A stretch of DNA of 64,000 bases. It comes from Hyphomicrobiaceae bacterium (GTDB lineage Bacteria; Pseudomonadota; Alphaproteobacteria; Rhizobiales; Hyphomicrobiaceae). Shown here one piece after another: positions 53,140 to 62,704 of this stretch. The notes under the pieces are model-generated. The model was not told the DNA's origin, ran no database searches, and worked only from the letters and a program-made list of their open reading frames with translations. Numbering within the stretch: position 1 is the first letter of the stretch; every line of letters begins with the position of its first letter. Where the stretch lies: NCBI GenBank assembly GCA_021775735.1, contig JAJFHG010000005.1, forward strand, positions 86,999-150,998. Direction: 5' to 3'. A program made the translations under genes and the position numbers.

Positions 53140-54582
53140 TTGGCCAAGGCGATGCGCAAGCCCCGCATGTTCGCTCGCGAACCGACGATGGATCCCACCG
53201 AGCAGGAAAGCTCAGGTGGCGGTCCGACATGGCTTCAATCGCAATGGTCGGCTCTGTCCGCTTTGTTGTCGGATCTTATGCCAAAAGGCCTCTATGCTCG
53301 TGCACTCATAATTATCATTGCACCGATTGTGGTGCTTGAAGGTGTCATTGCATTCGTATTCATGGAACGGCACTGGCAGTGGGTTACACGGCGTTTATCA
53401 GAAGCAACCGCGCGCGACATCTCATCGCTGATTCAGGTTTATGAATATGACACGTCGCAAAAAAAGCATGACCGACTGATTAAGCTCGCGCGAGACAAGC
53501 TTGATTTATCGATGAAAATATTGCCGAAAGGAAATCTACCACCGCCTCGGCCAAAACCTTTTTTCAGCTTGCTTGATCAGGCGCTGTCTCGTGAGATTTC
53601 CAAACATGTGAAGCGACCATTTTGGATCAATACCGTTGGCGACAGTGACCTTGTCGAGATTCGCGTTAAGCACCCCAAGGCCATATTGCACTTTATTGCG
53701 ACCAGATCGCAAACCTATGCCTCCAACTCGCATATCTTTCTGTTGTGGATGGTCGGCACATCAATCATTCTCCTCACAGTTGCTATTCTGTTTTTACGCA
53801 ACCAAATCCGCCCCATCTTGCGCCTTGCCGAAGCAGCCAGCGAGTTTGGGAAAGGGCGTGGCGTTCCAGAGGACTTTCGCCCACGTGGTGCCCGCGAAGT
53901 ACGCGATGCAGCTGAAGCCTTTCTTGAAATGCGCGAGCGCATTACCACCCACGTCGACCAACGCACAGCCATGTTGGCGGGTGTTAGCCATGATCTGAGA
54001 ACCATCTTAACGCGCTTTAAGTTGGAGCTTGCCTTTCTGGGTGACTCTGAAGACGTCAACTCACTCAAATCTGATGTTAAAGAAATGCAGCATATGCTTG
54101 AGGACTATCTCGCGTTTGCACGCGGTGATGGTGGTGAAGACTCTGCTCCTGTCGATTTGAAAGATCTTTTGGCTGAGGTGGTTGATGAAGCCCAGGTCTA
54201 CGGCGTGCCAATTGACCTTAAATTTCGCAGCCGTCAGAACAAAATTATTGTACCCCTCAAACGCAACGCCTTTAAACGGGCGATTACCAACCTCGTTTCC
54301 AACGCAGTGCGGTATGGGGACAAGATCATAATCCGTGTCGCACGCGAACAAGATTGGGTGCGTGTTGAGGTCGATGACAACGGCGCGGGCATCCCTGAAA
54401 ATGAGCGCTCGGCCGTGTTTAGACCCTTCTATCGCCTGGACAAGGCACGCACACAAGGAGATGGCAGCACCGGTCTTGGCCTCGCCATCGCCCGCGATAT
54501 TGTCCGCGGCCACGGCGGTGATATTAAACTGGGTGACAGTACAATTGGCGGACTGAGAGCCGTGATCTCAATTCCGATTTAG
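53140..54582 (+). CDS. Sensor histidine kinase (EnvZ-like)
   Basis: 480 residues. The TTG at 53140 follows the regulator's stop by 3 bp; ATG 53152 is an alternative. There is a cytoplasmic leader, transmembrane segment 1 (about 54-75), a periplasmic loop, transmembrane segment 2 (about 199-220) and HAMP. The dimerisation helix has phosphorylated His284 in SHDLRTILTRF, and the ATPase domain has the N box Asn384/Asn388, DDNGAG (412-417) and the G2 box GLGLAIARDIV. The H box has Ile where EnvZ-type kinases often have Pro. It pairs with the upstream response regulator. Confidence 0.92.
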   Translation: MAKAMRKPRMFAREPTMDPTEQESSGGGPTWLQSQWSALSALLSDLMPKGLYARALIIIIAPIVVLEGVIAFVFMERHWQWVTRRLSEATARDISSLIQVYEYDTSQKKHDRLIKLARDKLDLSMKILPKGNLPPPRPKPFFSLLDQALSREISKHVKRPFWINTVGDSDLVEIRVKHPKAILHFIATRSQTYASNSHIFLLWMVGTSIILLTVAILFLRNQIRPILRLAEAASEFGKGRGVPEDFRPRGAREVRDAAEAFLEMRERITTHVDQRTAMLAGVSHDLRTILTRFKLELAFLGDSEDVNSLKSDVKEMQHMLEDYLAFARGDGGEDSAPVDLKDLLAEVVDEAQVYGVPIDLKFRSRQNKIIVPLKRNAFKRAITNLVSNAVRYGDKIIIRVAREQDWVRVEVDDNGAGIPENERSAVFRPFYRLDKARTQGDGSTGLGLAIARDIVRGHGGDIKLGDSTIGGLRAVISIPI

Positions 54583-54596
54583 ACGCGTGCTTTGAT

Positions 54597-55283
54597 TTAC
54601 GCGCGAGATCCCTGGTTCGATGTCAGCAAACCCGCAACCCACCATGCAAGTGTGGCGCCGACAATTTGCGCAGCGATAAACGGCGCCATATCCTCAGCGC
54701 GTATGCCAGCAAAGGTATCGGTCAAGCTGCGCGCAATGGTGACGGCAGGATTGGCAAACGAAGTCGAGGCTGTAAACCAATAAGCCGACGTAATATAAAG
54801 CCCAACAGCAGCCGCCACCCTCTCCGGCTTAAAGCGCACCAAAAGAAGGATCGTCAATACCAATCCAAACGTTGCAACGACTTCAGAAAGCCACAACCCC
54901 GTACTGGAGCGCACGGTTGTGGAGGCTTGCAGAACAGGCAAATCAAACATGGCGTTGGCAAGTAAAACCCCGACGCAGCCACCAAGAACTTGAACACCAC
55001 AATAGGCTGCAAAGTCCCGTGTTGAGAGCTCACCATTGAGGCGAAAGGCGAGTGATACCGCCGGGTTAAAATGGGCTCCGGAGAGTGGCCCAAACATTTG
55101 GATCAAGACGGTCAGTGCCGCACCTGTAGCGATCGCATTCGCAAGCAGGGCCAACCCCACATTTCCATCAGACAGCTTGGCCGCCATGATCCCAGAGCCG
55201 ACAACGGCCGCCAAAAGAAAGCCGGTGCCAAGACATTCAGCCGCCAGTTTTTGCCCTTTGGTGGCAAGGTTCAGGTGTGTCAT
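54597..55283 (-). CDS. aqpS: Aquaporin/aquaglyceroporin in an arsenic context (AqpS-like)
   Basis: 228 residues from ATG 55283, chosen because it lies just past the arsC stop. It is a MIP channel with six membrane helices and the two NPA motifs HFNPAVS and FANPAVT. In rhizobia such a channel, AqpS, sits next to arsC and exports arsenite produced by the reductase. Here the pair is present but no arsR or arsH is in view. Downstream it converges on the kinase gene. Confidence 0.82.
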   Translation of the reverse strand: MTHLNLATKGQKLAAECLGTGFLLAAVVGSGIMAAKLSDGNVGLALLANAIATGAALTVLIQMFGPLSGAHFNPAVSLAFRLNGELSTRDFAAYCGVQVLGGCVGVLLANAMFDLPVLQASTTVRSSTGLWLSEVVATFGLVLTILLLVRFKPERVAAAVGLYITSAYWFTASTSFANPAVTIARSLTDTFAGIRAEDMAPFIAAQIVGATLAWWVAGLLTSNQGSRA

Positions 55284-55314
55284 CGGTCCCCGTCTTCCAA
55301 TAAAACGTGCACGC

Positions 55315-55809
55315 TTATCGGCAGTTTTTACCAAGAGCTGACAGCTTTTCCTGCAAACTCATCTTATTCAACGTGTCAAACGGCAGCGCAATGAACTCCA
55401 AAATGCGCTCGCGTAGGATCTGATGCGTCTTTTCAAAGGCCAGCTTGCGCGCTTCATCCGTGCCAACAAACCGCGACGGATCGGCAACGCCCCAGTGCGC
55501 ACTGATCGGTTTGCCAGGCCAGACCGGACAGACCTCATCGGCAGCCTCATCACATACGGTAAAAATGAAATTGACCGGCGGGGCGCCGGGTTCTGCAAAT
55601 TCATCCCACGATTTTGATCTGACACCGGTCGTGTCATAGCCAAGTGCATCCAACATCGCCAGCGCTTCTGCGTTGATCTTTCCGCTTGGGGAACTGCCAG
55701 CGCTCAAACCGCGAAACTGGGCACCACCCAACTTGTTCATGATGCACTCCGCAATCACAGAGCGACATGAGTTGTGGGTACATAAAAAGAGAACGTTTGA
55801 CGTCTGCAT
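55315..55809 (-). CDS. arsC: Arsenate reductase, low-molecular-weight phosphatase type
   Basis: 164 residues from ATG 55809. The P-loop CTHNSCRS (CX5R) lies at residues 10-17, as in thioredoxin- or glutaredoxin-linked ArsC and LMW phosphatases. The catalytic Asp lies in WGVADPSRFVG, and the middle has SWDEFAEPGAPPVNFIFTVC with the second redox cysteine. It starts the two-gene operon with the aquaporin (31 bp between). Arsenate is the expected substrate; phosphatase activity on proteins cannot be excluded. Confidence 0.85.
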   Translation of the reverse strand: MQTSNVLFLCTHNSCRSVIAECIMNKLGGAQFRGLSAGSSPSGKINAEALAMLDALGYDTTGVRSKSWDEFAEPGAPPVNFIFTVCDEAADEVCPVWPGKPISAHWGVADPSRFVGTDEARKLAFEKTHQILRERILEFIALPFDTLNKMSLQEKLSALGKNCR

Positions 55810-55933
55810 GTGCTGCTGCACACTCCTCACCACAATAAAACGCAGTATTTTTTGCGCTTATATCTCACTATCACGACAGTTCGTTGACAGTTTTCGTTCG
55901 CAGTCGGCTCAAGCCCGATAAAAAAATCGACTG

Positions 55934-56761
55934 CTAACCCGCGAGCTCTTGGCCGCGCATCTTGGCCGCAGCCACCGCTTTTTCGAGAAGCTTTTTCAGC
56001 GCATCTTGATCCATCAGCACATTGAGCGCCGCAGCCGTCGTCCCACCTGGCGACGTTACAGCTTCGCGCAGTACTGAAGCAGCATCCTCGGAGCGATCCA
56101 ACAACTGGCCAGCGCCGGAAAGCGTTGCACGCGCCAACTGCTCAGCAAGTTCGGGGGCAAGGCCTGCGGCCACGCCTGCGTCTGTCATCGCTTCAGCCAG
56201 CAGAAAGACATAGGCCGGGCCAGACCCAGAAACAGCAGTAACGGCATCCATCAAAGCTTCATCTTCAATCCAAGCCACATCGCCAACACAGGCAAATAAG
56301 GCATGGGCCAAGGTTTTTTGTGCCTCTGTTGCCGCGGCATTGGCAAGACAGACTGTCATGCCTGCTCCAATCGCGGCCGGCGTGTTGGGCATAGCGCGGA
56401 TGATGGGTTGCTTGTCCTTAAGTCCAGCCTTAAGTGCACCAAGTGGTTTCCCTGCAAGCACACTGATCACCAACGTTGAAGCATCAACAACGCTGGTTAG
56501 CGTTGGCAAAACGTCCGCCAAGACTTGTGGTTTCACCGCAAGCAACACAACAGTCGGAGCTGCGCTAAGCTTAGCGTCAGCGTCAGATGAAATCGTGATG
56601 CCCTTGGCTATCAAACGCTGCTTGATGGCCGCGTTGGGAGCTGGATCTTGTACAATCACCTGATCGGCCGGCAATCCATTGGCCACAAAGCCTTCAACAA
56701 GGGCAGCGCCCATCTTGCCCGCGCCAACAACCAGCATTTTGCCATCAAATTTCAGTGTCAT
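55934..56761 (-). CDS. proC: Pyrroline-5-carboxylate reductase
   Basis: 275 residues. The Rossmann motif VVGAGKMGAALVEGFVANG opens the NADPH domain; MPNTPAAIGAGMT and the conserved AVSGSGPAYVFLLAEAMTDAG and SPGGTTAAALNVL close the family pattern. It makes proline from pyrroline-5-carboxylate. It is monocistronic, and its upstream gap (56762-57088) holds no gene. Confidence 0.95.
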   Translation of the reverse strand: MTLKFDGKMLVVGAGKMGAALVEGFVANGLPADQVIVQDPAPNAAIKQRLIAKGITISSDADAKLSAAPTVVLLAVKPQVLADVLPTLTSVVDASTLVISVLAGKPLGALKAGLKDKQPIIRAMPNTPAAIGAGMTVCLANAAATEAQKTLAHALFACVGDVAWIEDEALMDAVTAVSGSGPAYVFLLAEAMTDAGVAAGLAPELAEQLARATLSGAGQLLDRSEDAASVLREAVTSPGGTTAAALNVLMDQDALKKLLEKAVAAAKMRGQELAG

Positions 56762-57088
56762 CGTCTTTCCGTCCCACCATCTTGGACGAACACGCGAGAA
56801 AAGATGAGCGCGCCCGCTTGGGCCGTCGTCATAGCATAAACGTTGTGAAGATCACCCAGATCAGCACAAAAACCGCAGCTTTAAGTGGATCGCCTTAAAG
56901 TTTGGAGAGCTCAGTAAACGCTCCGGCTGGATCAAACCGCTTTGCGCCGGATCCGATTTAAGGGGTCTCAGTTGATCGAGTTTGCCCAACACGGTCGAAA
57001 GCATGTTGGGCTTAAAGTCGCTTACTCTAGGGGGTCGGTGTTGGGTGTGAAAGCCACTTATTTGCGTTCCGCAAAACGCAAGGTAGCC
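56762..57088 (+). other. Intergenic region between proC and ybjN
   Basis: 327 bp. The only structure is a perfect 7-bp hairpin CCCAACA (56985-56991) with TGTTGGG (57004-57010), 12-nt loop, without a U-tract on either strand. No supported ORF. Confidence 0.4.
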
Positions 57089-57586
57089 TTAGGCTTGGCC
57101 TTCAGTCTGGAACATAGCCGAGGTTAAAGCCTCACGGCTTTCTTTGCCGGCCCAGACCACAAACTGGAATGCCTGGTAATAGCGTTCACACGCTTCAAGA
57201 GCAGCGCGCAGCAAAGCTTCACTTTGTTCCGGCGTTGCCACAGAGCCATTGAGCAGCAACGCGTGACGGAACATCACCAGCCCCTCCTGCGCCCATAAAT
57301 CAAAATGTCCGAGCCAAAGCTGCTCATTGATTTGCGCAATCAGCTTGTACATCTCGTTCAAGCGGTTTTCCGGCACTTTAAAGTCGAATGCACATGCCAG
57401 GTGCAACGCCTCAAGATCATCCCGCCAATTGAGCGACAAGTGATAGTCCGTCCAGCTACCGCTCACGGCCATCGACACTTCATCTGCGTTGGTCCGATCA
57501 ATGGCCCAACCATGAGCCGTTGCGAGACGTTCAAGAAGATCTATTGGATTGCTCTGGCGCGCAGTGCGCTGGTCAGCCGATGCCAT
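57089..57586 (-). CDS. YbjN domain-containing protein
   Basis: 165-residue type III secretion chaperone-like YbjN-fold protein. Recognisable blocks are NPIDLLERLATAHGWAIDRT, LHLACAFDFKVPENRLNEMY, INEQLWLGHFDLWAQEGLVM and the C-terminal CERYYQAFQFVVWAGKES. YbjN proteins are of unclear, possibly regulatory or chaperone function. It lies between proC and ubiK on the same strand. Confidence 0.85.
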   Translation of the reverse strand: MASADQRTARQSNPIDLLERLATAHGWAIDRTNADEVSMAVSGSWTDYHLSLNWRDDLEALHLACAFDFKVPENRLNEMYKLIAQINEQLWLGHFDLWAQEGLVMFRHALLLNGSVATPEQSEALLRAALEACERYYQAFQFVVWAGKESREALTSAMFQTEGQA

Positions 57587-57876
57587 GGAAGTCCTTCAGC
57601 AGAGACGGGGAATCATACCTGTCAATTGCCATTACAGTTAGGCAAGTGATTTGCCGGGACCAAACACCCTTGGGTGGCGAGTCGCAAGGCCACACGGCCT
57701 TTGTCCACGGCCAATGTCTCCGATCTGAACACGCACCACGCGTTCGGGATCAGTTGGGGGCAACTCTGTTGAAAACTAAGGTACAACGTGTGGAAGGGGC
57801 ATTCTTGCACTCGACGCGTCGACAATGACGTCGCCAGCGATTCCTGTTGTAGGGGCGAGTTGAAACGGCGTTAGGT

Positions 57877-58131
57877 TTAGCGTTCTTCAAGCTTTGCTTC
57901 CAGAGCGGCTAGTCGTTCGTTCAGCGCTTCATTTTCCGCGCGCGCTTTTTCGGCCATCGCTTTTACGGCCTCGAACTCGTCACGACTGACAACATTCATA
58001 TCGCCCAAGATGCGTTCAGCTTGGCTGCGCACCACTGTATCAACTTCGCGCTTGATACCTTGAGCGGCACCTGCGGTATCCGTCATCAATTTTGCCAGTT
58101 CATCAAACACACGGTTGGTCGATTGGGACAT
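57877..58131 (-). CDS. ubiK: Ubiquinone biosynthesis accessory factor UbiK (BMFP family)
   Basis: 84 residues from ATG 58131 (MSQSTNRV). The N-terminal amphipathic helix and the C-terminal coiled coil (VSRDEFEAVKAMAEKARAEN, LNERLAALEAKLEER) are typical of BMFP/YqiC, which promotes aerobic ubiquinone synthesis with UbiJ. It is divergent from lgt; the tandem 26-bp repeat lies between. Confidence 0.88.
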   Translation of the reverse strand: MSQSTNRVFDELAKLMTDTAGAAQGIKREVDTVVRSQAERILGDMNVVSRDEFEAVKAMAEKARAENEALNERLAALEAKLEER

Positions 58132-58164
58132 AAAGTTCACCGAATTTAGGTTAAAAGAGTCATC

Positions 58165-58216
58165 TTATGCGCCGGACGATCATAGGCCCGTTATGCGCCG
58201 TTCGATCATAGGCCCG
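58165..58216. repeat. Two tandem copies of a 26-bp repeat
   Basis: Units 58165-58190 and 58191-58216 differ at two adjacent bases; each begins TTATGCGCCG and ends GATCATAGGCCCG. They lie 34 bp upstream of the ubiK start in the ubiK-lgt divergent region. Confidence 0.9.
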
Positions 58217-58367
58217 GCACGCCTCAGCGCACCATTGCTGAAGTGAAAAACTTAACCGCTCGCAAGGCGTTTGTCGCAGATATGCGTCAAAAAGCGACGA
58301 CGCCATGGCCCTTCTCTCAATAACAGGCTAACACACGTCCCGGTGCCCCACATGAACGGCTGTTGAA

Positions 58368-59231
58368 ATGACCTTTGCGCAAATACCATTTCCAAATCTT
58401 GACCCTGTCGCCCTAGAGGTCGGCTTTTTGTCAATCAAGTGGTACGGCCTTGCCTATCTCGTCGGGCTCCTGATCGGTTGGTATTATGTGCGCCGGCTGT
58501 TGTCAGAGCAGCACCTTTGGCCTGACGGCAAAGCACCGTTTGCACCCGCAAAGGTCGATGATCTCCTTATCTATATCACCGTCGGCGTCATACTTGGTGG
58601 CCGCCTTGGATTTGTTTGTCTCTATGAGCCGGACTACTACCTGGCCAATCCGCTCGAAGTTTTAAAAATTTGGCGCGGCGGCATGGCTTTTCACGGTGCC
58701 TTGATTGGGTCTGCGGTTGCGATTTTCTTGTTTGCTCGCAATCATAAAGTCAGCGCGCTTTCAACAATGGATCTGTGTACCGCTGCAGTACCCGTTGGTT
58801 TGATTTTTGGACGCATTGCCAACTTCATTAATGCAGAACTTTACGGCCGGGTCAGTGATGCCAGCTGGAGTGTGATCTTTTGCAACGACACAATTCGCAA
58901 ATATTCAGGCGGTGTGTGTCCAGGCGGGTCACTGCCGCGCCATCCAAGCCAGCTCTATGAAGCTGCACTTGAGGGCCTTGTCCTGTTTCTTATTTTGCGG
59001 GTCTTTACACACCGCTTCAAAAGCCTGACGTCACCAGGCATGACGGCTGGACTGTTCTTGATTGGCTATGGTTTGGCGCGTTCAGCCGCAGAACTGTTTC
59101 GTGAGCCCCATGAAGGTCATGCTTTTAACATCGGCCCGCTGACCGCTGGTATCGCCTATAGCATCCCAATGATCTTAATAGGTGCGTGGCTCGTCTATCG
59201 GGGTCGTAGAGCGTTCAATCAGACGGCGTGA
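58368..59231 (+). CDS. lgt: Prolipoprotein diacylglyceryl transferase
   Basis: 287-residue inner-membrane enzyme that attaches diacylglycerol to the lipobox Cys. Seven hydrophobic segments; motifs include YGLAYLVGLLIGW, MAFHGALIGSAVAI with the active-site His, and the Lgt signature GRIANFINAELYGR. The 3' end overlaps the next gene by 4 bp (GTGA). Confidence 0.95.
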   Translation: MTFAQIPFPNLDPVALEVGFLSIKWYGLAYLVGLLIGWYYVRRLLSEQHLWPDGKAPFAPAKVDDLLIYITVGVILGGRLGFVCLYEPDYYLANPLEVLKIWRGGMAFHGALIGSAVAIFLFARNHKVSALSTMDLCTAAVPVGLIFGRIANFINAELYGRVSDASWSVIFCNDTIRKYSGGVCPGGSLPRHPSQLYEAALEGLVLFLILRVFTHRFKSLTSPGMTAGLFLIGYGLARSAAELFREPHEGHAFNIGPLTAGIAYSIPMILIGAWLVYRGRRAFNQTA

Positions 59232-60391
59232 CGATGGATTATGACCCACATCTACGACGCAACACGCCACTTCTTGCCTCGCTAAAGGACTGCATTCACC
59301 AGCTTGGGCCGCTGTCAATTGATCGTTATATGCAATCCTGTTTATTTGACCCCGACCATGGCTACTATAAAACCGCCGCCGTGCTTGGTCGTGATGGCGA
59401 CTTCATAACAGCCCCTGAAATCTCACAAACCTTTGGTGAGTTGATCGGCCTTTGGTGCGTGGCTGTCTGGAACCAAATGGGCAAACCCGGTCGCGTGCAA
59501 GTTGTTGAATTGGGTGCAGGCCGCGGCACACTTCTCGCTGATGCCTTGCGCGCTTCCCAGCGCTCCGCAGATTTTTTTGACGCTGCGTCCGTCGCCATCA
59601 TTGACACCCATCCCGGCCTCAGAAAACAACAAGCCGAAACCCTCGAACGATTTGCTACGCGCATCTCATGGCCAGGAGATCTTTTCACCCTGGACGCCGT
59701 GCCGACAATCCTGATTGCCAACGAATTTCTCGATTGCCTGCCCGTTGAACAATTTGTTGCAACACGTGCAGCTGACCCAGGTTGGCAACGCCGCTGCATC
59801 GGCCTGGATGACAAGGATCAGTTGCAATTTATGCTTGGCCGGTTTGAACCGCCAGCGCATACAAAACTTCCTGATGAATTATCAAATCTTGACGACACCC
59901 TCAGCACCGCAAATGAAGGTGACATTATAGAAACACGCTCCTTCACCGGGTCTGAAGTCGCCAATCTCAAAGACTTTGCTTTTGGAGGCAGTACAAACGC
60001 TATCCCGTTCGCAGGCCTCTTTGTTGACTATGGCCACACACGATCAAGCGCTGGTGATACCTTGCAAGCGGTTCGTTCCCACGCTTATGAACACCCCCTC
60101 ACCTCACCTGGCGAAGCGGACATCACAGCGCATGTTGATTTTGAACAATTCGCCCAAACGATGCGCCATCAGGGCTTTGCAACCGATGGACCGATCACCC
60201 AGGGTGAATTTCTTGGCCGCCTCGGCATTGTTGAGCGCGCGTCGCAACTGATCGCACATAACCAGGATCAAGCAACTGACGTAGAGGCAGCCGTTGCGCG
60301 ATTGATATCACCAACCGGAATGGGCGGGCGCTTTCAAACAATTGCCATTCGCTCGCCAGGCCTTGCACCTTTGCCCGGCTTATCGTCATAA
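59228..60391 (+). CDS. MidA/NDUFAF7-type protein arginine methyltransferase
   Basis: 387-residue SAM-dependent methyltransferase of DUF185, whose mitochondrial member methylates an arginine of complex I subunit NDUFS2. The opening QLGPLSIDRYMQSCLFDPDH and YYKTAAVLGRDGDFITAPEI are characteristic, and the SAM-binding VVELGAGRGTLLADALRA and NEFLDCLPVEQFV follow. The order lgt-midA-pgeF is widespread in alphaproteobacteria. The start is GTG 59228 overlapping lgt, or ATG 59234. Confidence 0.92.
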   Translation: MTMDYDPHLRRNTPLLASLKDCIHQLGPLSIDRYMQSCLFDPDHGYYKTAAVLGRDGDFITAPEISQTFGELIGLWCVAVWNQMGKPGRVQVVELGAGRGTLLADALRASQRSADFFDAASVAIIDTHPGLRKQQAETLERFATRISWPGDLFTLDAVPTILIANEFLDCLPVEQFVATRAADPGWQRRCIGLDDKDQLQFMLGRFEPPAHTKLPDELSNLDDTLSTANEGDIIETRSFTGSEVANLKDFAFGGSTNAIPFAGLFVDYGHTRSSAGDTLQAVRSHAYEHPLTSPGEADITAHVDFEQFAQTMRHQGFATDGPITQGEFLGRLGIVERASQLIAHNQDQATDVEAAVARLISPTGMGGRFQTIAIRSPGLAPLPGLSS

Positions 60392-60432
60392 ACAACTGCC
60401 ATTTTCCCACGGTTGCCAACGACCTTTTGACA

Positions 60433-61227
60433 ATGACCAAACAGCAAAAACCCATGCCCTCGCCCATCGAAGCTGATAATCTCAAATCCCTCGCTGGTAT
60501 TCGCCACGGCTTCTTCACGCGTGAAGGCGGAGTGTCGAAGGGTATTTATGCGGGATTGAACTGCGGACGCGGGTCGGATGATAACGCGGATCATGTCGCA
60601 GAAAACCGTGCCTGTGTTGCCCGGCATCTTGAGGTCCACACACCAGAGATCGCGACGCCTTATCAAGTCCACGGTGGCGATGCGATTGTGCTCAACGCCC
60701 TGCCCGACATCACCGCTCTACCCAAAGCTGATGCTGTCGTGACAGCAACGCCGGGTCTTGCCGTAGGCGTCCTTACCGCCGATTGCGGGCCGGTTCTGTT
60801 TGCAGATCCGAAAGCGGGCGTCGTCGCTGCAGCCCATGCTGGATGGCGCGGTGCCGTTAGCGGCGTGCTGGAGGCGGCAGTCGCGGCTATGGTTAATCTT
60901 GGCGCGGAACGCTGCCACATTCATGCAGCACTCGGGCCTTGTATACACCAGCCCGCGTATGAGGTTGGGCCCGAGTTTGAAGCTGAATTCACTGCCAAAA
61001 ACCCAGATTATGGCGTTTTTTTTGAAGCTCCTCACCCAGGCGCGCGCGTGAGATTTGACCTGCCTGGATTTATCGCTCAAGAATTGCAAAGATGCGGCAT
61101 TGCAACCGTTGAGCCCTCAAGTCTGTGCACTTTCGAGACCGAATCACTTTTCTACAGCTATCGGCGCGCTCAGGCCCGCCGAGAACCGGATTACGGACGC
61201 CAAATCTCCGCCATTGTTGTGGCTTAA
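60433..61227 (+). CDS. pgeF: Peptidoglycan editing factor PgeF (laccase-fold YfiH family)
   Basis: 264 residues from ATG 60433. The metal site is built from TADCGPVLF, AAHAGWRG and GPCIHQPAYEVG, and the C-terminal YSYRRAQARREPDYGR is typical. PgeF removes mis-incorporated serine muropeptides in E. coli; that role is by family. It is third in the lgt operon, 41 bp after midA. Confidence 0.92.
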   Translation: MTKQQKPMPSPIEADNLKSLAGIRHGFFTREGGVSKGIYAGLNCGRGSDDNADHVAENRACVARHLEVHTPEIATPYQVHGGDAIVLNALPDITALPKADAVVTATPGLAVGVLTADCGPVLFADPKAGVVAAAHAGWRGAVSGVLEAAVAAMVNLGAERCHIHAALGPCIHQPAYEVGPEFEAEFTAKNPDYGVFFEAPHPGARVRFDLPGFIAQELQRCGIATVEPSSLCTFETESLFYSYRRAQARREPDYGRQISAIVVA

Positions 61228-61428
61228 CTGCACAATCCACAATTGCGTCGCGTTATCCCGTTGAAAAATTAGGGACAAAACCAGTTTTACACCGGAACCG
61301 GCTGGACGCTCGCTGGCGGACTGGGTACACGGAAATGTGTGTGTACCGGAATGAAAAGTATCTGCAGGGCCGCAATGTCAGTACGTCGGCCGCCGGAGAC
61401 AGCGGGTCAGAAATAGGGGGACGTCACT

Positions 61429-62508
61429 GTGACGACCATTGATACTGCTGCAGCGTGGCGCGTCGTAAAGCCTTTCACGCATGTAGCGATGGCAATCATC
61501 CTGAGCCTCGGTTTGGCTGGGTGTGAAACGGGCAACAATCTGTTTGGATCGGACAGCACAGGCACACCTGCTTTGACGCAACAAGCACAATCGGGTCAGC
61601 CTTCAGGCCGAGCCAAAGTCACAATTGCGCCCGTGATCGGTGCTCCAGACGCTGTAGCTAAGCAATTAGCGGCACAGCTGTCTTCAGAAATTGAGCGCAA
61701 GAACGTGTCCGTGGCCAAAGTGCCTGGCACACCGTCTGATTACACGGTTCGCGGTTACATCGTTTCTGCCAAAGAAAGCGCAGGAACGAAAATCTCTTAC
61801 ATCTGGGATCTCACCGACACGCAAGGCAAACGCGTCACCCGCATTACCGGTGAGGAGTTGCTCGCCAATGCATCCGGAACAGATCCTTGGGCTGCGGTAA
61901 CGCCAAACGTTGTGGGAACGATCGCTGGTAAGACAGCAACCTCCATTGCGACGTGGCTGCCTTCGCAACAAACAGCAGCGGCAACACCCGCTCCTGGAAC
62001 CGCGACGACAGCTCGTGCGCAGGCACCTGCCTCACCGACGACCACGCCACCCACTGCAACTGCACCCGTCGCATCATCAATTGGATCAATTGGGACAATA
62101 CCACCCCCAACAGCCATTGCATCCAATGCAACAGGCAGCATTGGTCAGTCCGGCAAACTCCTTGCCATGGTACCAAGCGTAACCGGTGCACCTGGCGATG
62201 GTGGCGTATCGCTTACTGGCGCACTTCAGCGTGAATTGGCCAGAAAAGGCGTTGCACTATCAAACGCACCAGGTGGTCAGACCTACACGGTTGCTGGCAA
62301 CGTCATTGTTGGCCAGGGATCGCAAGGTAAACAGCCGATCCAAATCGATTGGAATGTGAAAGACCCCGCAGGCAAGAAGCTTGGCACCGTTTCGCAAAAG
62401 AACGAAATCCCACAAGGCTCGCTTGATGGAGCATGGGGCAAGACAGCAGATTTAGCAGCGCAAGCTGCAGCCCAGGGCATTCTGAAGTTATTGCCAAAGC
62501 CTAATTAG
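61429..62508 (+). CDS. Lipoprotein with low-complexity linker, unknown function
   Basis: 359 residues from GTG 61429. It has a lipoprotein signal with lipobox LAGC (about residue 33) and a long N-terminal sequence before it. Two similar halves of about 110 residues (FRVAPVIGAPDAVAKQLAAQ-like at 67-175, seen as VTIAPVIGAPDAVAKQL; and AMVPSVTGAPGDGGVSLTGA at about 245-350) are joined by an Ala/Pro/Thr-rich linker. The halves align (ELARKGVALSN and SSEIERKNVSVAK), suggesting an internal duplication. Envelope location; role unknown. Confidence 0.7.
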   Translation: MTTIDTAAAWRVVKPFTHVAMAIILSLGLAGCETGNNLFGSDSTGTPALTQQAQSGQPSGRAKVTIAPVIGAPDAVAKQLAAQLSSEIERKNVSVAKVPGTPSDYTVRGYIVSAKESAGTKISYIWDLTDTQGKRVTRITGEELLANASGTDPWAAVTPNVVGTIAGKTATSIATWLPSQQTAAATPAPGTATTARAQAPASPTTTPPTATAPVASSIGSIGTIPPPTAIASNATGSIGQSGKLLAMVPSVTGAPGDGGVSLTGALQRELARKGVALSNAPGGQTYTVAGNVIVGQGSQGKQPIQIDWNVKDPAGKKLGTVSQKNEIPQGSLDGAWGKTADLAAQAAAQGILKLLPKPN

Positions 62509-62704
62509 ACTGGGGCTATCAAGATGGGCGTCCTGAAAACACAACTGGTTCAGCTACCCCCACCCACTTAAGTCGCACACTCAATTGGCCCCGCCCTGTT
62601 TACAGGTGCGGGGCCAATTGTTAGAAGCCGCCTCGTAATACAGCCTTGGAGCAAAGCCTGTGCCCTTCGATTCCCGCGAATGTAATGGTAGCGGTTCCCA
62701 GAAC

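Noticed and set aside
57686..57701. AAGGCC-acac-GGCCTT hairpin downstream of ubiK
   Set aside because: No U-tract on either strand; a common chance structure in such sequence.
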